A DNA stretch of 64,000 nt, taken from NCBI GenBank assembly GCA_963700305.1, contig CAVOXB010000011.1:310001-374000 (forward strand), given 5' to 3'. Position 1 is the stretch's first letter; each line of letters starts with the position of its first letter. The translations under genes were made by a program, and so were the position numbers. The DNA comes from Desulfomonile sp963700305 (GTDB lineage: Bacteria > Desulfobacterota > Desulfomonilia > Desulfomonilales > Desulfomonilaceae). Below are positions 47,009-57,512 of the stretch, in pieces. The notes beneath the pieces were generated by a model that ran no database searches, was not told the DNA's origin, and worked only from the letters and a program-made list of their open reading frames with translations.

Positions 47009-48400
47009 TCATATCATTGGGTAAATGAAAAAGGCAACGGACGTGATTGCGAGAAAGAAAAGAAACACGACCATGAGGTACCCCATAATCTCTCTAAATT
47101 CCAGCTTCGCTATTGCCAGCATGGCAATTGCCCAGAATGGTTGAATCATGTCCGTCATCATGTCGCCCCAAGCATAGGCCATAACAGTCTTGGGAATACT
47201 CACGCCCAACTGTTTGGCCGCAGGGATTATAAATGGTGCAGTAATCGCCCATTTAGACCCGCCCGATGGGACGAAGTAGTTCTCGATTCCCGAATACCAG
47301 TAGACAATCAATAAAAACGTCTTAGGTGTCGAAATAGCAACCATAGCAGCCGTCAACGCGCCACCCAGTTCGGTGAATTTGAATAATCCGAAGATCCCCG
47401 CGTAGAAGGGAAACTGGATTACCACGCCCCACACAGCCTTTCCCGACTCTTCGCAGGCCTTAAGGAATGTCCATGGTCTCCAGTGAAACAGGACCCCCAA
47501 CATGAGGAACAACAAATTGATGTTATTAAGGTTTATCGAATTGGCAAATCCTTTTTGTTTGACCTCCAATACAAGCCACAAAAGACCAGCGGCTGCCACA
47601 ATGAGATTGAACCCAGGCCACCAGTTCGCCCAATCGGATGGAGACAATTTCCCTGTGGGGCGGGTGGGCGGTTCATAAATCTTGAGCTGACTCAGCAACT
47701 CAGGCTTAATCTTATATGTCTTATCCTCGCTGGGGTGCATGAGACACATAATGATAAGAATTCCAATTATGGAGATCAAAACCAGGGCGATGTTGAATCC
47801 GCTAAAGATGGTCTCTGTAGCAGGGATTGTGGCATCCAGGTATTTCCCCTTGATGAGAAAATTGTCGGGGGTGTTGACGAGCAATGTAGCCGAGCCGGAC
47901 AACCCTGAGTGCCATGTGCATCCCAGCCCCAAATACGCAGCCGCAACCATGAGCCGGTAATCGGTCTTCGGGTTGTTCCGTATAAGAAAGAGAGCGAAAA
48001 CAGCACTTCCTATGAGGCTCAGTCCCCAGTGCAGCCACGCGCTGATCATGGAAAACAGGCTCATGGCCAAGATAGCTTGCCAGGGTTTGTCGGGATTAGG
48101 TAAGCTCGAAAGACCGTCGAGAAGTTTTTTTACCGGTGGAGAGCACCCGAGTATGTAGCCTGTCATCAGAATCAGGCACATCTGCATCCCGAATTCGAGA
48201 AGCACCCAAAAACCCTTTCCCCACGCCATAAGAGCGCTCAAAGGGGTTGCGTTCCCGAAAATCAGTGCAAGTGCGAATGCAACCGCATTAAGAATCCACA
48301 CGATGACCAGAGCGTCCGGGATCCAGCGCTCGCTCCATCGAGTGAGCCCGTCTCCCCAGTTCTTAAGGAATTCAACGGCGGAAGTAGATTCAGACACCAT
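47009..48400 (-). CDS. Short-chain fatty acid transporter (AtoE family)
   Basis: The 463-residue membrane protein has 10-12 helices. It matches the AtoE family: ERWIPDALVIVWIL, SAWLHWGLSLIGSAVFAL, GLSGSATLLVNTPDN and GGSKWAITAPFIIPAAKQLG, then QPFWAIAMLAIA. It is full length, with ATG 48400 nine bases after GGGAGG. AtoE transports acetoacetate/butyrate-type acids. The cyclase gene follows, and the start of this gene faces the broken LysR gene, which may once have regulated it. Confidence 0.9.
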   Translation of the reverse strand: MVSESTSAVEFLKNWGDGLTRWSERWIPDALVIVWILNAVAFALALIFGNATPLSALMAWGKGFWVLLEFGMQMCLILMTGYILGCSPPVKKLLDGLSSLPNPDKPWQAILAMSLFSMISAWLHWGLSLIGSAVFALFLIRNNPKTDYRLMVAAAYLGLGCTWHSGLSGSATLLVNTPDNFLIKGKYLDATIPATETIFSGFNIALVLISIIGILIIMCLMHPSEDKTYKIKPELLSQLKIYEPPTRPTGKLSPSDWANWWPGFNLIVAAAGLLWLVLEVKQKGFANSINLNNINLLFLMLGVLFHWRPWTFLKACEESGKAVWGVVIQFPFYAGIFGLFKFTELGGALTAAMVAISTPKTFLLIVYWYSGIENYFVPSGGSKWAITAPFIIPAAKQLGVSIPKTVMAYAWGDMMTDMIQPFWAIAMLAIAKLEFREIMGYLMVVFLFFLAITSVAFFIYPMI

Positions 48401-48863
48401 GCGTTATGCCTCCCTTCCAGAGTTCTTGGAACATGAACATTGCATTGAGCCCCCGCTCTGACGGTGTTTGTATCGCTGAGGCGGCATTCGACAATGACAA
48501 CGTTCAAGAGCAGCCGCCGAGGGGTCTCCTCAGAGATTATGGAGGCCATGAAATTGCCAGTATCTCGCCTTAGAACCGTATGTTCCTCCCTTTCATGAGG
48601 ATACCTCGCGTTCGGCTTGTGGGTCAATCACGATCTGCAGCTTACCCAGGACGCAGAAAAGTTTACACGCGTTACGTGTTCCTCTCGCCCGGAATCAACT
48701 AATAATAGGGTGTATCGGCAGCAGGTGTGACAATAAAGCGAAAGAAACTGCACAAACTCACTGAAAACTCGCAATAGCACAGCAACTGTTCACATAAGCG
48801 GCGAAAATGGTCATTGGAAGAAACGAGATAACTAAGAAATCTCCCTCTCGTTACCATACTCCA
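48401..48863. other. Gap upstream of the AtoE-type gene, no gene seen
   Basis: This 463-base stretch should contain the AtoE-type promoter reading leftwards. I see no supported ORF, RNA gene or repeat in it. The open frames that cross it lack ribosome sites and recognisable sequence. Confidence 0.45.
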
Positions 48864-49766
48864 CTAAGAAAGGGCACGACTGGAATATTCGTTATAAGAT
48901 TTAAGAATATTGAGGAAATAATTCATTGGTGCAGGAGTGGACCCATCGCGTCTCAACACAATATCGGAATACAATTCAATATCTCCCTCGATGAGATCAA
49001 TGCGGTTGAGAAGTCCGCGGGAAAGCTCTTCTCTTATTTCGTGGGAGAGAATAAAGGAAAGTCCATTATTCTTTTCAATATAGGCCAGAATGAATCCCAA
49101 GCTCTCAGATTCCAGCAAAAAAGAGGGGGTAACACCATGTTTCGGAGAGTCTGCATAATGAAGCTGCGCAATCCTGATCCTTGTTCCCGTATGATTGTTG
49201 CCTGGCCTTCCAGTTCTCTCAAAGATATTCTGCCACTTTTCGCAAAGGGGTGGTCGGGTTTGGCAACAAGGATGACGTCATCTCGAGCGAATGGAATAGC
49301 TTTCAGCGACGATCCGTATTCGGTTCTAGCCACGATGACCAGATCCTGCCTGCATGATCGGACCGCATTCAAAAGATCAGCGGAATTTCCTTCAGACAAT
49401 TTGACATGAACGTGTGGATATTTCTTTTGAAATTGGCCGATAAATTCCGGCATGACGATGCCGGCATAAGTGCTTTGGCACTCCAATCCTTAGGACCTAT
49501 GTGCCCGGCTTATTCTTTTCGAGCACCTTTTTCATTTGATCGATCTGGTTGAAAACCACTTTGCTGATAAAAAATATCGTCTCCCCAGTTTCTGTCAGTC
49601 TGAATGTGTTCGCAGTCCTATAAAATAAGGGCGAACCGCATTCTTCCCGAAATAATTTGAGTTGTTGGGAAACCGCTGATTGAGTGATGTTAAGATATTC
49701 CTCGGTTCGGCTTACATTCATGAACCTGCAGAAGTGATGGAAGGTTTTTAGATGATTCAGGTTCAT
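48864..49766 (-). pseudogene. LysR-family regulator, broken by several lesions
   Basis: The N-terminal winged helix is intact (MNLNHLKTFHHFCRFMNVSR, AVSQQLKLFREECGSPLFYR) up to a stop TAG near 49493. Past it, the effector-binding domain begins LRIGV and changes frame near 49470 (one extra base) to STYAGIVMPEFIGQFQKKYP. It changes again near 49150 (one missing base) to SFLLESESLGFILAYI and ends at 48864. Reassembled, it would be a normal LysR protein of about 300 residues. Three separate lesions make a non-functional gene likely, unless the region is poorly sequenced. By position it may have controlled the adjacent AtoE/cyclase genes. Confidence 0.82.
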
Positions 49767-50217
49767 TCTCAGTCAAATATGGAAACAAGATAGCCCCATT
49801 ATATTAGATTTCTTATGAAGGGATAACAATTTATAATTTGACTCTGAATTCATTTCGAACGAAAATTTCGACTATGGGAGCGAAATGAGGCAGACTCTTC
49901 ATGGAGCTGAAGACGTCTTTTAGGTCAGCTATTTTATCGAATTGGAATCTGAACGTGACAAGTCATTTCTAAACGAGCACAGAGCGTAATCCCTGACTTG
50001 AAAATCTCGCAAGAAGCGTCAGAAAAACTTGTTATTACGTAAGCCGACTTCAATGTCTTCCGATTCAGCAGAATAGGGGCGGTTACTTCATTGTGAAACG
50101 ACTCATTAGTTTTTGTCATAATCCAAAGACAATTGACGACATTGTGGATCAAACAGTGGGAAAACTTTTGGATCAGTTCTCGATTTGCCATTCTATATTC
50201 AACAGATGGTGCGGAGG
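49767..50217. other. Gap between LysR remnant and flavin-reductase-like gene
   Basis: This 451-base AT-richer stretch has no supported gene. A minus-strand open frame at 49934-50191 has no ribosome site or recognisable product. Confidence 0.4.
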
Positions 50218-50730
50218 ATGACGCTACGAGAGTTGGAAAAAACCATCATGGGCTACATGGACTCATTTTCGACCATGACACTGGCTGCCTCAGCAGATAA
50301 CCTTCCTTGGGCGGCAGACGTGTTCTATGCCAGGCGGAAATTGGACCTGGTATTCTTCTCATCGCCCAAGTCCCGGCATTCAACATTATTTTCCGCCAAT
50401 GCCAGGGCTGCTGCAACGATTCACGGAGATTATCAACGGTGGAGAGAGATTAAGGGTCTACAAATGGAGGGGACAATAAAACCGGTCTCTGGAACGAAAA
50501 ATCTTATCGCGGCAACGGCCGTTTACCTTAAGAGATTTCCATTTGTGCAGGAATTCTTTTCACAACCAGATACAATTTCCAGTGAGTTGGCCTCAAAAGT
50601 CTCCAGGGTCAAGCTGTATGTCTTTAGACCTGAATTAATTCTGTACATAAACAACGAGGTTGGTTTCGGGACAAGATGGAAAATGGAAGTGTCCCAAGGC
50701 AGAGCAATAGGCACGCCTGAATTCATATGA
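50218..50730 (+). CDS. Pyridoxamine 5'-phosphate oxidase-like flavoprotein (YhbP-like)
   Basis: The protein of about 170 residues has the split-barrel flavin fold of the PNPOx family: FSTMTLAASADNLPWAADVF, VFFSSPKSRHSTLF, GDYQRWREIKGLQMEG. These match YhbP/UPF0306-type members rather than true PdxH. It is intact although it sits between two pseudogenes. The start is unclear: ATG 50218 directly follows GGAGG with almost no spacing, and ATG 50206 or TTG 50185 are alternatives in the same frame. No substrate can be assigned. Confidence 0.78.
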   Translation: MTLRELEKTIMGYMDSFSTMTLAASADNLPWAADVFYARRKLDLVFFSSPKSRHSTLFSANARAAATIHGDYQRWREIKGLQMEGTIKPVSGTKNLIAATAVYLKRFPFVQEFFSQPDTISSELASKVSRVKLYVFRPELILYINNEVGFGTRWKMEVSQGRAIGTPEFI

Positions 50731-50871
50731 CCCTTCTGTTGGTTACAATTGCTGCATCTGCGAATGTTCAATTGTCTGCCTCCGATTAGCTTGGTTTGTG
50801 GCTGGATGATAAGTAACCTATCATAAACAAATGATTTTCAAGGAGATGATAGACCGGGAGGAACCATCTGG

Positions 50872-51389
50872 GCCACCACGTGGGCAAGCCGATCACTGAT
50901 ACGCATGTGATTAAATCTCTTAACCGCACAGCCACTTGTGGACCGACCTGGAGACGATGAAGGTGCCTGGAATCAAGTCCGTCTATTTTCTCCCGGAATC
51001 TACAGGCCGCTACTGGTGCGTTGTTTCAGTGGAACAGAAGTATCAGGGCCATTCCAATCACGCAGGTAATGCAGTCATTGCATCGACTACCGGTCATTAC
51101 GGCGTCAAGGGAGTCATAGTAGTTGATCACGACATACCCACGATGATTGGGACAGGGTTATGTGGGCTTTGGGAAGGTTCGATCCCAAGTGTGATGCCCA
51201 AATTATGATCGAGGAGTTAATCCACTTGATCCTGCGCTTCCCATTAACGCACTGCATATCACTTCGAGGATCATTCTGGACGCGTGCACTCCATACGAAT
51301 GTGAGAGAAAGCCCATAGAGATCTTCCTCGATGAGGACATGAAGAATAAGGTTTTGTCACAGTGGAAGGAATACGGTTTTAAGGATTGA
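50872..51389 (+). pseudogene. UbiD-family decarboxylase, 3' remnant
   Basis: Pieces of the C-terminal half of a UbiD decarboxylase occur in several frames: THVIKSLNRTAT, then TDLETMKVPGIKSVYFLPES, VVSVEQKYQGHSNHAGNAV and GVKGVIVVDHDI. MWALGRFDPKCDAQ and NPLDPALPINALHITSRIIL follow, ending QWKEYGFKD at the TGA 51387. At least three frame changes are needed, and the N-terminal half (about 250 residues) has no room upstream. It is therefore a real remnant and not merely a misread gene. UbiD enzymes decarboxylate aromatic acids with prenyl-FMN. The rest of 50731-51581 holds no gene that I can see. Confidence 0.75.
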
Positions 51390-51581
51390 TCAGAAAGGAA
51401 TTATGAATGGTTGGAAAACTTAGTCAGATTCAACAATGATGTCAACGCCTTTCACTCTCCCCTTTTTCCCCTCCCGTCAAGGGAGGGGAATATATTCGAG
51501 CACATGAACCTAACCTAAGTTCGTACCAGGAAATCTCTCAGAACGTTCTCGAACTAATCCATAGATGACGCCATCGCTGGA

Positions 51582-54500
51582 TCATTTCGTCTCACCTACG
51601 AGTACGAAAGCGCTCCAGAAGAACGGGTGCTCAAACCCGGAACTTCGAAGTTCGAATCTGGCTTGGGTCAATGCTTCCAATTTGGATTTTCCCTGCCTAA
51701 GATTCTTAAAGAAACTCTCCATCAACTTGATAGACGACGTCTCGGATACTGACCAAAGGCTCATAATAACGGACTTCGCGCCGGCCAATTGAAAAGCACG
51801 TCCCATGCTCATGACTCCCTCACCTGCGAGCTTGAGGCCTAGACCGGTTTGACACGCTGTAAGCGCTGCAACATCGGCATTCATTTTGAGTCCGGCGACT
51901 TCGCTTGCAGTTAAGAGTCCATCCGTTCCCGGAGGGACCATTGTCAAAGCGAGAACTGGTTCCATTATTCCCGGAATGCCGTTTCCCGCGAATCCATGAG
52001 TCGCAAATACCACGTATTTGTAGGCTTCCATCTTGGGTGCGATCGCGGACATAAGGGTTTCCTTGGAAGATTGGAGACCTAGATACACGTCCGCATTTAA
52101 CCCATAAAGCTTCTGAAGACCTTCAGCGAGCTCTCCTGTACCAGCCAGCCGATTCAGATTGAGGCTGCCTCCTGACGCCTCCTCCACTGCGGCCATTAAG
52201 CGGAAGCCGGCATCATTCTCTTTGGAGGCGAGCCGAACATTTGAAGGTGCTTGTTGTGCCCTGGCATCAGTGATCGCGAACACAGGGTCAGCCATGACCA
52301 GTATCCTGTTGTTGTCCCCCCGTCTTTTCATGAGCGATCTCACCAAGGTCATAGCGCTGACTGATTGATAGTAAGAAATGGGGTGAATGTCTGCCGCATA
52401 TGTTAAACCCTGAGGAAACGGCCCCCGCGGACCCTTTTGCCAATGCGCTTCTCCCTGCACGACAAGGGCCTCAAACGGCAATAATGCAAGAAATCCGTCA
52501 GGAATGATGGTCACAGAGTTACCTTTGGGGATTTGCGTGAAAGGTCGTGCAAGCAGCCTTGCATAAAGCCCCTCAGCCAATCTCACATCGAACTGGGCCA
52601 GCTTGACTTTCTCAAAAGAGTTGCGAAATGTGTAAACATCATTTTCGAGTTCCTTCACGTTCAGTCCGACGAAATAGGCGTCCTGAATCTGTCTTCCTTT
52701 CAAAAGCTTCACGCCTAACCCTTCGCCCACGAGATCGAAGACTATTACTTACTCGTCAGGAGAAATCGCAGACTCTCGTAAAGTTATGGGTCGAGGATAT
52801 TTTGCGGAAGCGTAAGCAGGATACTTGGACCACAGCATCTGGAGAAATGTGTTCCGATCCGTTTCCAGTGAACTGATTTCTGTGCTTATTTCGTCGAAAC
52901 GCTCTTTGTCGGCAGATTTTGGAACCAGATCTCTGCCGTTCATTAAAGAGGCCAATCTGTCGGTCAGTTCCTCTTCCTTTTCCAGCACATCGTTGGGAAC
53001 GTTGAAATTGTGGCCGTCGGTCTTTTCTGTCAGATTGTCAGCGAATGACCTGGCCCTGACGAGTTCACTCGCATAAAGACTTTGCTCGGGTTTATTCAGC
53101 TTCAGAGTTACTCTCACGAGGCCTTTCGCAGGCTCCGCTCTCGGAAAGCCATTTATCGTTGCAGCGAAGAAATTTCTTCGTTCAGCCAGCAGCAAAGTGG
53201 AACGCATCTGCTCGGTCACATTCACGGCCTTTGCATAATAGTTCTCTGCCGCCGCATAGTCTTTCAGGCTCTCGGCAATTCGCCCGAGTCCGGTGAGCGC
53301 TGTGAACGCGTCTTCAAGGTCTCCGTCTCGGTCGCTTGACTCTTTGAGTTTTTCGTAGTGGACTCTTGCATCATTGAACTGTGACCTGAGCAAATAAAAA
53401 CGCCCAAGAGAAGATTCGAACCCAGCTGCCTTCACATAGGGCTCTGCTTCTTTCATTTGGCCAGCATCCATGTACAAATCACCGATGACTTTTCTTGCCA
53501 ATTCAGTACGAGCCTTTGTCTTGATCAACGCCTGCAACCCTTCTGAAGCATGTTGCAGGGCTTCATCATGACGGCCCCATTCGGCATATACCTTTGCGAT
53601 ATTGATCAGGGTATCGCCTTCAGCAGATGGGTTCTTTGTGCTTTCTGCGGATTCCAGAGCTTCCTTGTAATAATCAACGGCTTTCTTATAATCACCCCAA
53701 GCTAGGCAAAGTTCTCCGAGATTGGTCAGCGTGACAAATCTCAGTTGATTCTTTTCCTTATTCGCGTCCAGGGCCTTTTCATAATTTTGGGCCGCCTTCC
53801 GAAATTGCCCCTTGTTTTTTTCTACTTGTGCCAGGTCATTGTATGCCGTGGCTACGCCCTCAGTGTCTCCTGCCTGCTGAAAAGACCTCAATGACTCGTT
53901 CCCATATCTTGCAGCAGTTCGGTAATTAGCCATAGCCAGCCATGTTGCCGCCAAATGATGAAGCGAGAAACCTCGGTCCTTGGGGATTCCTGAGCGGCGG
54001 GCTAATTCGGCAGCCTTGGAATGGTGCTCCGCGGCCCTTTTGTATTGACCGGTAAAATAGTATGTTTGTCCCAGATCCGTGTGAGCGTTTTTCTGATCTT
54101 TCGAGTCTCCCTTCTTTATCGCCTGTTCAAGTTCGTTTTCATGGCGTTTCACAGTCCCTCGAAAATCAATTGATGATCGATATTTGGGTGACTTGCTCAT
54201 CCTTGTTACTGGCGGGAAAACATTTTCAGAGACGCGGCGGGTTTTCGCAACGGCAGAGGTCTCCGTACGGGATTCGTCACGTTTCTTGTCTTTTTGTTTG
54301 ACCGTCTCTTTTTGGGCCACGGGTGCTTTGCGTTTCAGGCTATCATCCCATTTCCCCGATTCCGTTTGTCCTGATTTGCGCTTTTTTGGCTTTGTCTCGT
54401 CTTCATCACCCGTACTCTGGGTCTCTCCGGTACGCCGCTTAAGGGATGCGTCTTCCTTGCTTGTGGAATCAGATCTACCCGAGCCGAAGAATGTCTTTCC

Positions 54501-54611
54501 AAAGGAGTCGATCGGGACAACAAGAAGTAGAATGATAAGAATGACTACGGGCAGGCTGCTAGTCTTTCCTATGTAGTCTGTTGCGTTGCCTTTGCCCGGC
54601 CAATCTGTCAT
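51582..54611 (-). CDS. Membrane-anchored TPR-CHAT protease, in-frame stop
   Basis: ATG 54611 opens a product with an N-terminal hydrophobic helix (VVILIILLLVVPIDSF), a charged Ser/Lys-rich linker of about 110 residues, then roughly eight TPR units (GQYKRAAEHHSKAAELARR, WGDYKKAVDYYKEALESAE). A TAA at 52749-52751 stops it after SPDE. Reading on in the same frame gives VIVFDLVGEGLGVKLLKG and a complete CHAT domain with catalytic His in FATHGFAGNG and Cys in LTACQTG, ending at 51582. Read through, it is about 1009 residues. CHAT proteases are caspase-like clan CD enzymes. It lies 50 bases after the caspase-like gene on the same strand. The stop would separate the sensor repeats from the protease. 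Confidence 0.87.
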
Positions 54612-54660
54612 GGGGTAATCTCCGACAAGGGAAGACCACGTGGGACCATAAAGACATCAT

Positions 54661-56098
54661 CTACCTGGCCACATGCTGAAAGCTGATTTTAACGATTGCG
54701 TCCGCACGGGATACTTTCGCCTCATTTTGAACGGATTGAACGAGAGCTTCTTTGTTGACGAAGGGCACGGCGTCTTGTTCTTTTGGAACCGTGAAATCTG
54801 CAAAGCCCATCAGGTTCAATTCTCGTTCAAGCTCCTCTGTAATTTCTGCTATTTGTTGGGCGCCGGTTCCGCTCGCTGACGAGCGGCTTAATGTCTCATA
54901 AAGTTGCTCGATTTTTGGATTTCTGGTCCTGCTGGCCAGAAAATAGATAGTTTCTTCGCCAGGATTATCATCCAGGACATACCACCTTTCCCCACGGCTC
55001 GAAGGAAGCCAGGTACGTCCGACCGGCCTTCACATCCCCAGTGCCTTCCGTAAGCTGAGGATTTGGAAACAGACGGCCGACTGAGCCTCTGGAATCCCAC
55101 CACAGAATGTACACATAGCAGTCCGAATCAGGGACAAAAGTAATACCAACATGTTGGCCGGATTTCAATCTGGCTCCATCCGTGAGCAGTTTTACTTGCT
55201 TTTTTTCGTCTTCGTAATAGAAAGTAACTTTAACTTTCAGGTCTTGTGAAAACGTCGGTGCAACAAAGACTGGAGTCTGTTCGGATCCTTTGGCTGCGTA
55301 AAGCTGCGGGTGTTGAAGACCTTTTGTAGCCTTTTTCGTTTGCTCGTATACATAATCATACAGGTCTTTCGCCGTAATAGTCGCCTGTTTGGATCCCTTC
55401 GCAGCTTCGCCCCGTAATCCTTTAAGCATGTAATGGGTAAAAATGCTGTTGCCGTACTTGGGTTTTTCATAAGATTCTTCTTCGGGTCTGCTGGAAAGAA
55501 TTCCAATTCGGCCTGATACCGAATTGAAAGCTGAGAAGAACCTGTCGGTTTCTTTGAGAATGCTTTTCTGAATGCCGGGGCTAAATCCGCCGGAATGACA
55601 AGCGTCAGCCACCAACAGGACTCTGTCGGTGTCGATGCCTTTGAAGAGGTTTTTGTCATTCATCATTAGTGCTGTAGCGAAGAGATTATCCAATTGTGTA
55701 TCATGAGTCACAAAATAGAATTCATTGGGCAGTTTCTCGTCTGCCATTCCGTGCCCGGAGAAATACATGATGACTATGTCGTTCTTGCGAGCCCCAATAA
55801 GGCCATTTCTAAGTGCCTTGGAAACATTTGCCCTGGTTGCGTTTTCATTCAGCAGCAAGGTTATGTGAGTCTTGGAAAAATATTTTTCACTCTCTTTCAG
55901 AAACTGATAAAAATCCTTAGCGTCCTTATCCGAAATTGTCAGAGACGGAATATTAGTGTCCTGAAATTTTTTCACCCCTACGATTACTGCGTACAATTCG
56001 CTTTTGCTCAAATCGTCGGCATGGGCGGGAGCCAAATAAAAGCAAGACAACATAACCATAATTGTAAAAAGAACCCTGATTGTTTTTGAGAAAAACAT
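54661..56098 (-). CDS. Exported caspase-like protease with DUF4384, frameshifted
   Basis: ATG 56098 begins a signal peptide (VLFTIMVMLSCFYLAPAHA). The caspase fold has catalytic His in MYFSGHGM and Cys in VADACHSGG. A C-terminal DUF4384-like domain (VPDSDCYVYILWWDSRG, LFPNPQ) reads to FEPWG, then hits an early stop at 54968. One base missing from the G run near 54988 explains it: the other frame continues ERWYVLDDNPGEETIYFLAS and about 95 more residues to a TAG at 54661-54663. This extension has no start codon of its own, so it is easily missed. The rebuilt length is about 478 residues. A ribosome site for 56098 is weak, so the start is moderately sure. The TPR-CHAT gene follows. Confidence 0.88.
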
Positions 56099-56194
56099 CT
56101 TCAGATCACATCCTATTTCAACAATAATGTATATATAATGTTTCACTCAATCAAAAATTGACACAAAAATAATAAAGTTTGGCAGTAGACGAAA

Positions 56195-56211
56195 TGAGAT
56201 ACTATATCTCA
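56195..56211. promoter_or_regulatory. Palindrome upstream of the caspase-like gene
   Basis: TGAGATA-CTA-TATCTCA is a perfect inverted repeat with 7-bp arms, 97 bases upstream of the caspase-like start and 18 bases past the stop of the glycine-rich gene. It is AT-rich with no T-run, so it looks like an operator and not a terminator. Confidence 0.45.
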
Positions 56212-56228
56212 CTCCGTCGACAACCAGT

Positions 56229-57512
56229 TTATTTCAGCATACGTCGGACCAATTGAGCTTGTTCTTGATACTTTACTGCGTCTTCATATTTTCCCAATTT
56301 GTCAAAAGTATAAGCAAGATTTTCCAATGTAGTGGCTTTCAAAGGCTTATCTTTGCAGGCTTGTTTATCGAATATTTCCATGGCCCTTTTGAACACGTCT
56401 TCTGCTGAGTTATATGTGCCTGCCTGGTAATAATTGAACCCCATCTGATTCAGTTCTACGACTAGAGGGCAACTATCCTGTGGTGCCGCTACGACTCTGG
56501 TAACGACTACAGGTTCAGGCTCGTATTGGATTGGAGATACATCCACTGAACCGCCGCCACCGCCGCCACCGCCGATGAAACCACCACCGCCACCGCCACC
56601 GCTAACATTTTTGACGTTGGTCACATTTGTGGTGTTATTCTGTGTAACATCCACTGAATTATTGTTGCCGGATTGCTGAATTCCTCCCACCGTATTGCCG
56701 CCTCCAGTGGATACTGTGCTACCCTGGGTGTTGCTCCCTTGACCGCCGCCGGATTGCACCCCGCCGGTTGTGACGCTACCGGCACCTCCTCCGCTAACAT
56801 TTCCCTGGGTGTTAGTAGTGCTTCCCTGGGCGTTTCCCTTGCCAGGGTCGATGGGCTTGATCTTATCCAGACCACCCAAAAGCCCCGGCTTCAGGACGCC
56901 GGTGCCAAGGAGACCGGATACCGGAGGCCCTGTTTTAACCAGCGGCGAAACTGATGAGGGGGAAGCCGTCGAGCTGCCGATGCTGGTAGGCGTCACCCCG
57001 GATTTGTCGCTCAAGCTGATCGGCTTGGCTTTGTCCGCCAGGCTGATTGGCGCTGATAAATTTTGCTTTCCTATGCTGACTTTTGAAAGGTCCTTGGTAC
57101 TGATCCCGGTATTTCCGGTTCTTATGGGCGCAGTCTTAATCCCTGTAGTTTTTCCGGAATTGCTTTGGGTAAGGTTCGCTGTTTGAGGATCTCTTAATTT
57201 GTTACCGCTGCGCTTGATGTTATCTGCTGAATTCGCCTGGTTTGTCTGTTGGTTGTCGACCACTCTCTGTGAACCTTTATTCCGTCCCTTGGGAATCAAG
57301 GAATCCTCTTCTAAAGAAGGGTCGTCCGATTCTGCAGCGTCCCCACGCGCGATCTCTTCGTCGGCAGTTGCTTCCTTGGTTGCAGATGATCCCGCAACTA
57401 GTGAATGATCCTCTTTGTCGGTCGACTGAGCCTGGGCAGGCACGGCAAAGGCAATTAACAAAATTATCAGGCCCGCGACCACTGTCAGCCTAATGTCCTT
57501 GGTGTTTCCCAT
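56229..57512 (-). CDS. Exported glycine/serine-rich protein with C-terminal TPR
   Basis: The protein of about 427 residues has ATG 57512 nine bases after GGAGG and a signal peptide (VVAGLIILLIAFAVPAQAQ). The body is low complexity: Thr/Ser/Asn/Gly-rich, with repeated ISLADKAKPISLSDK and STNTQG-type units and two polyglycine runs (near residues 310-325). The last 75 residues form TPR-like helices (FNYYQAGTYNSAEDVFKRAM, LAYTFDKLGKYEDAVKYQE). It resembles secreted or surface scaffold proteins. It is first in the minus-strand run with the caspase-like and TPR-CHAT genes, and may present partners to them. No family is recognised for the body. Confidence 0.8.
   Translation of the reverse strand: MGNTKDIRLTVVAGLIILLIAFAVPAQAQSTDKEDHSLVAGSSATKEATADEEIARGDAAESDDPSLEEDSLIPKGRNKGSQRVVDNQQTNQANSADNIKRSGNKLRDPQTANLTQSNSGKTTGIKTAPIRTGNTGISTKDLSKVSIGKQNLSAPISLADKAKPISLSDKSGVTPTSIGSSTASPSSVSPLVKTGPPVSGLLGTGVLKPGLLGGLDKIKPIDPGKGNAQGSTTNTQGNVSGGGAGSVTTGGVQSGGGQGSNTQGSTVSTGGGNTVGGIQQSGNNNSVDVTQNNTTNVTNVKNVSGGGGGGGFIGGGGGGGGSVDVSPIQYEPEPVVVTRVVAAPQDSCPLVVELNQMGFNYYQAGTYNSAEDVFKRAMEIFDKQACKDKPLKATTLENLAYTFDKLGKYEDAVKYQEQAQLVRRMLK

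Noticed and set aside
49934..50191. 85-residue minus-strand ORF between LysR remnant and flavoprotein gene
   Set aside because: It has no ribosome site, odd composition and no recognisable fold.
51645..51675. TTCGAATC, like a tRNA T-loop
   Set aside because: It lies inside the CHAT coding region, and no cloverleaf can be formed around it.
52749..52751. TAA in the TPR-CHAT gene as a recoded amino acid
   Set aside because: UGA and UAG are the known recoded stops in such bacteria. TAA recoding is not expected, and no supporting RNA element is visible.
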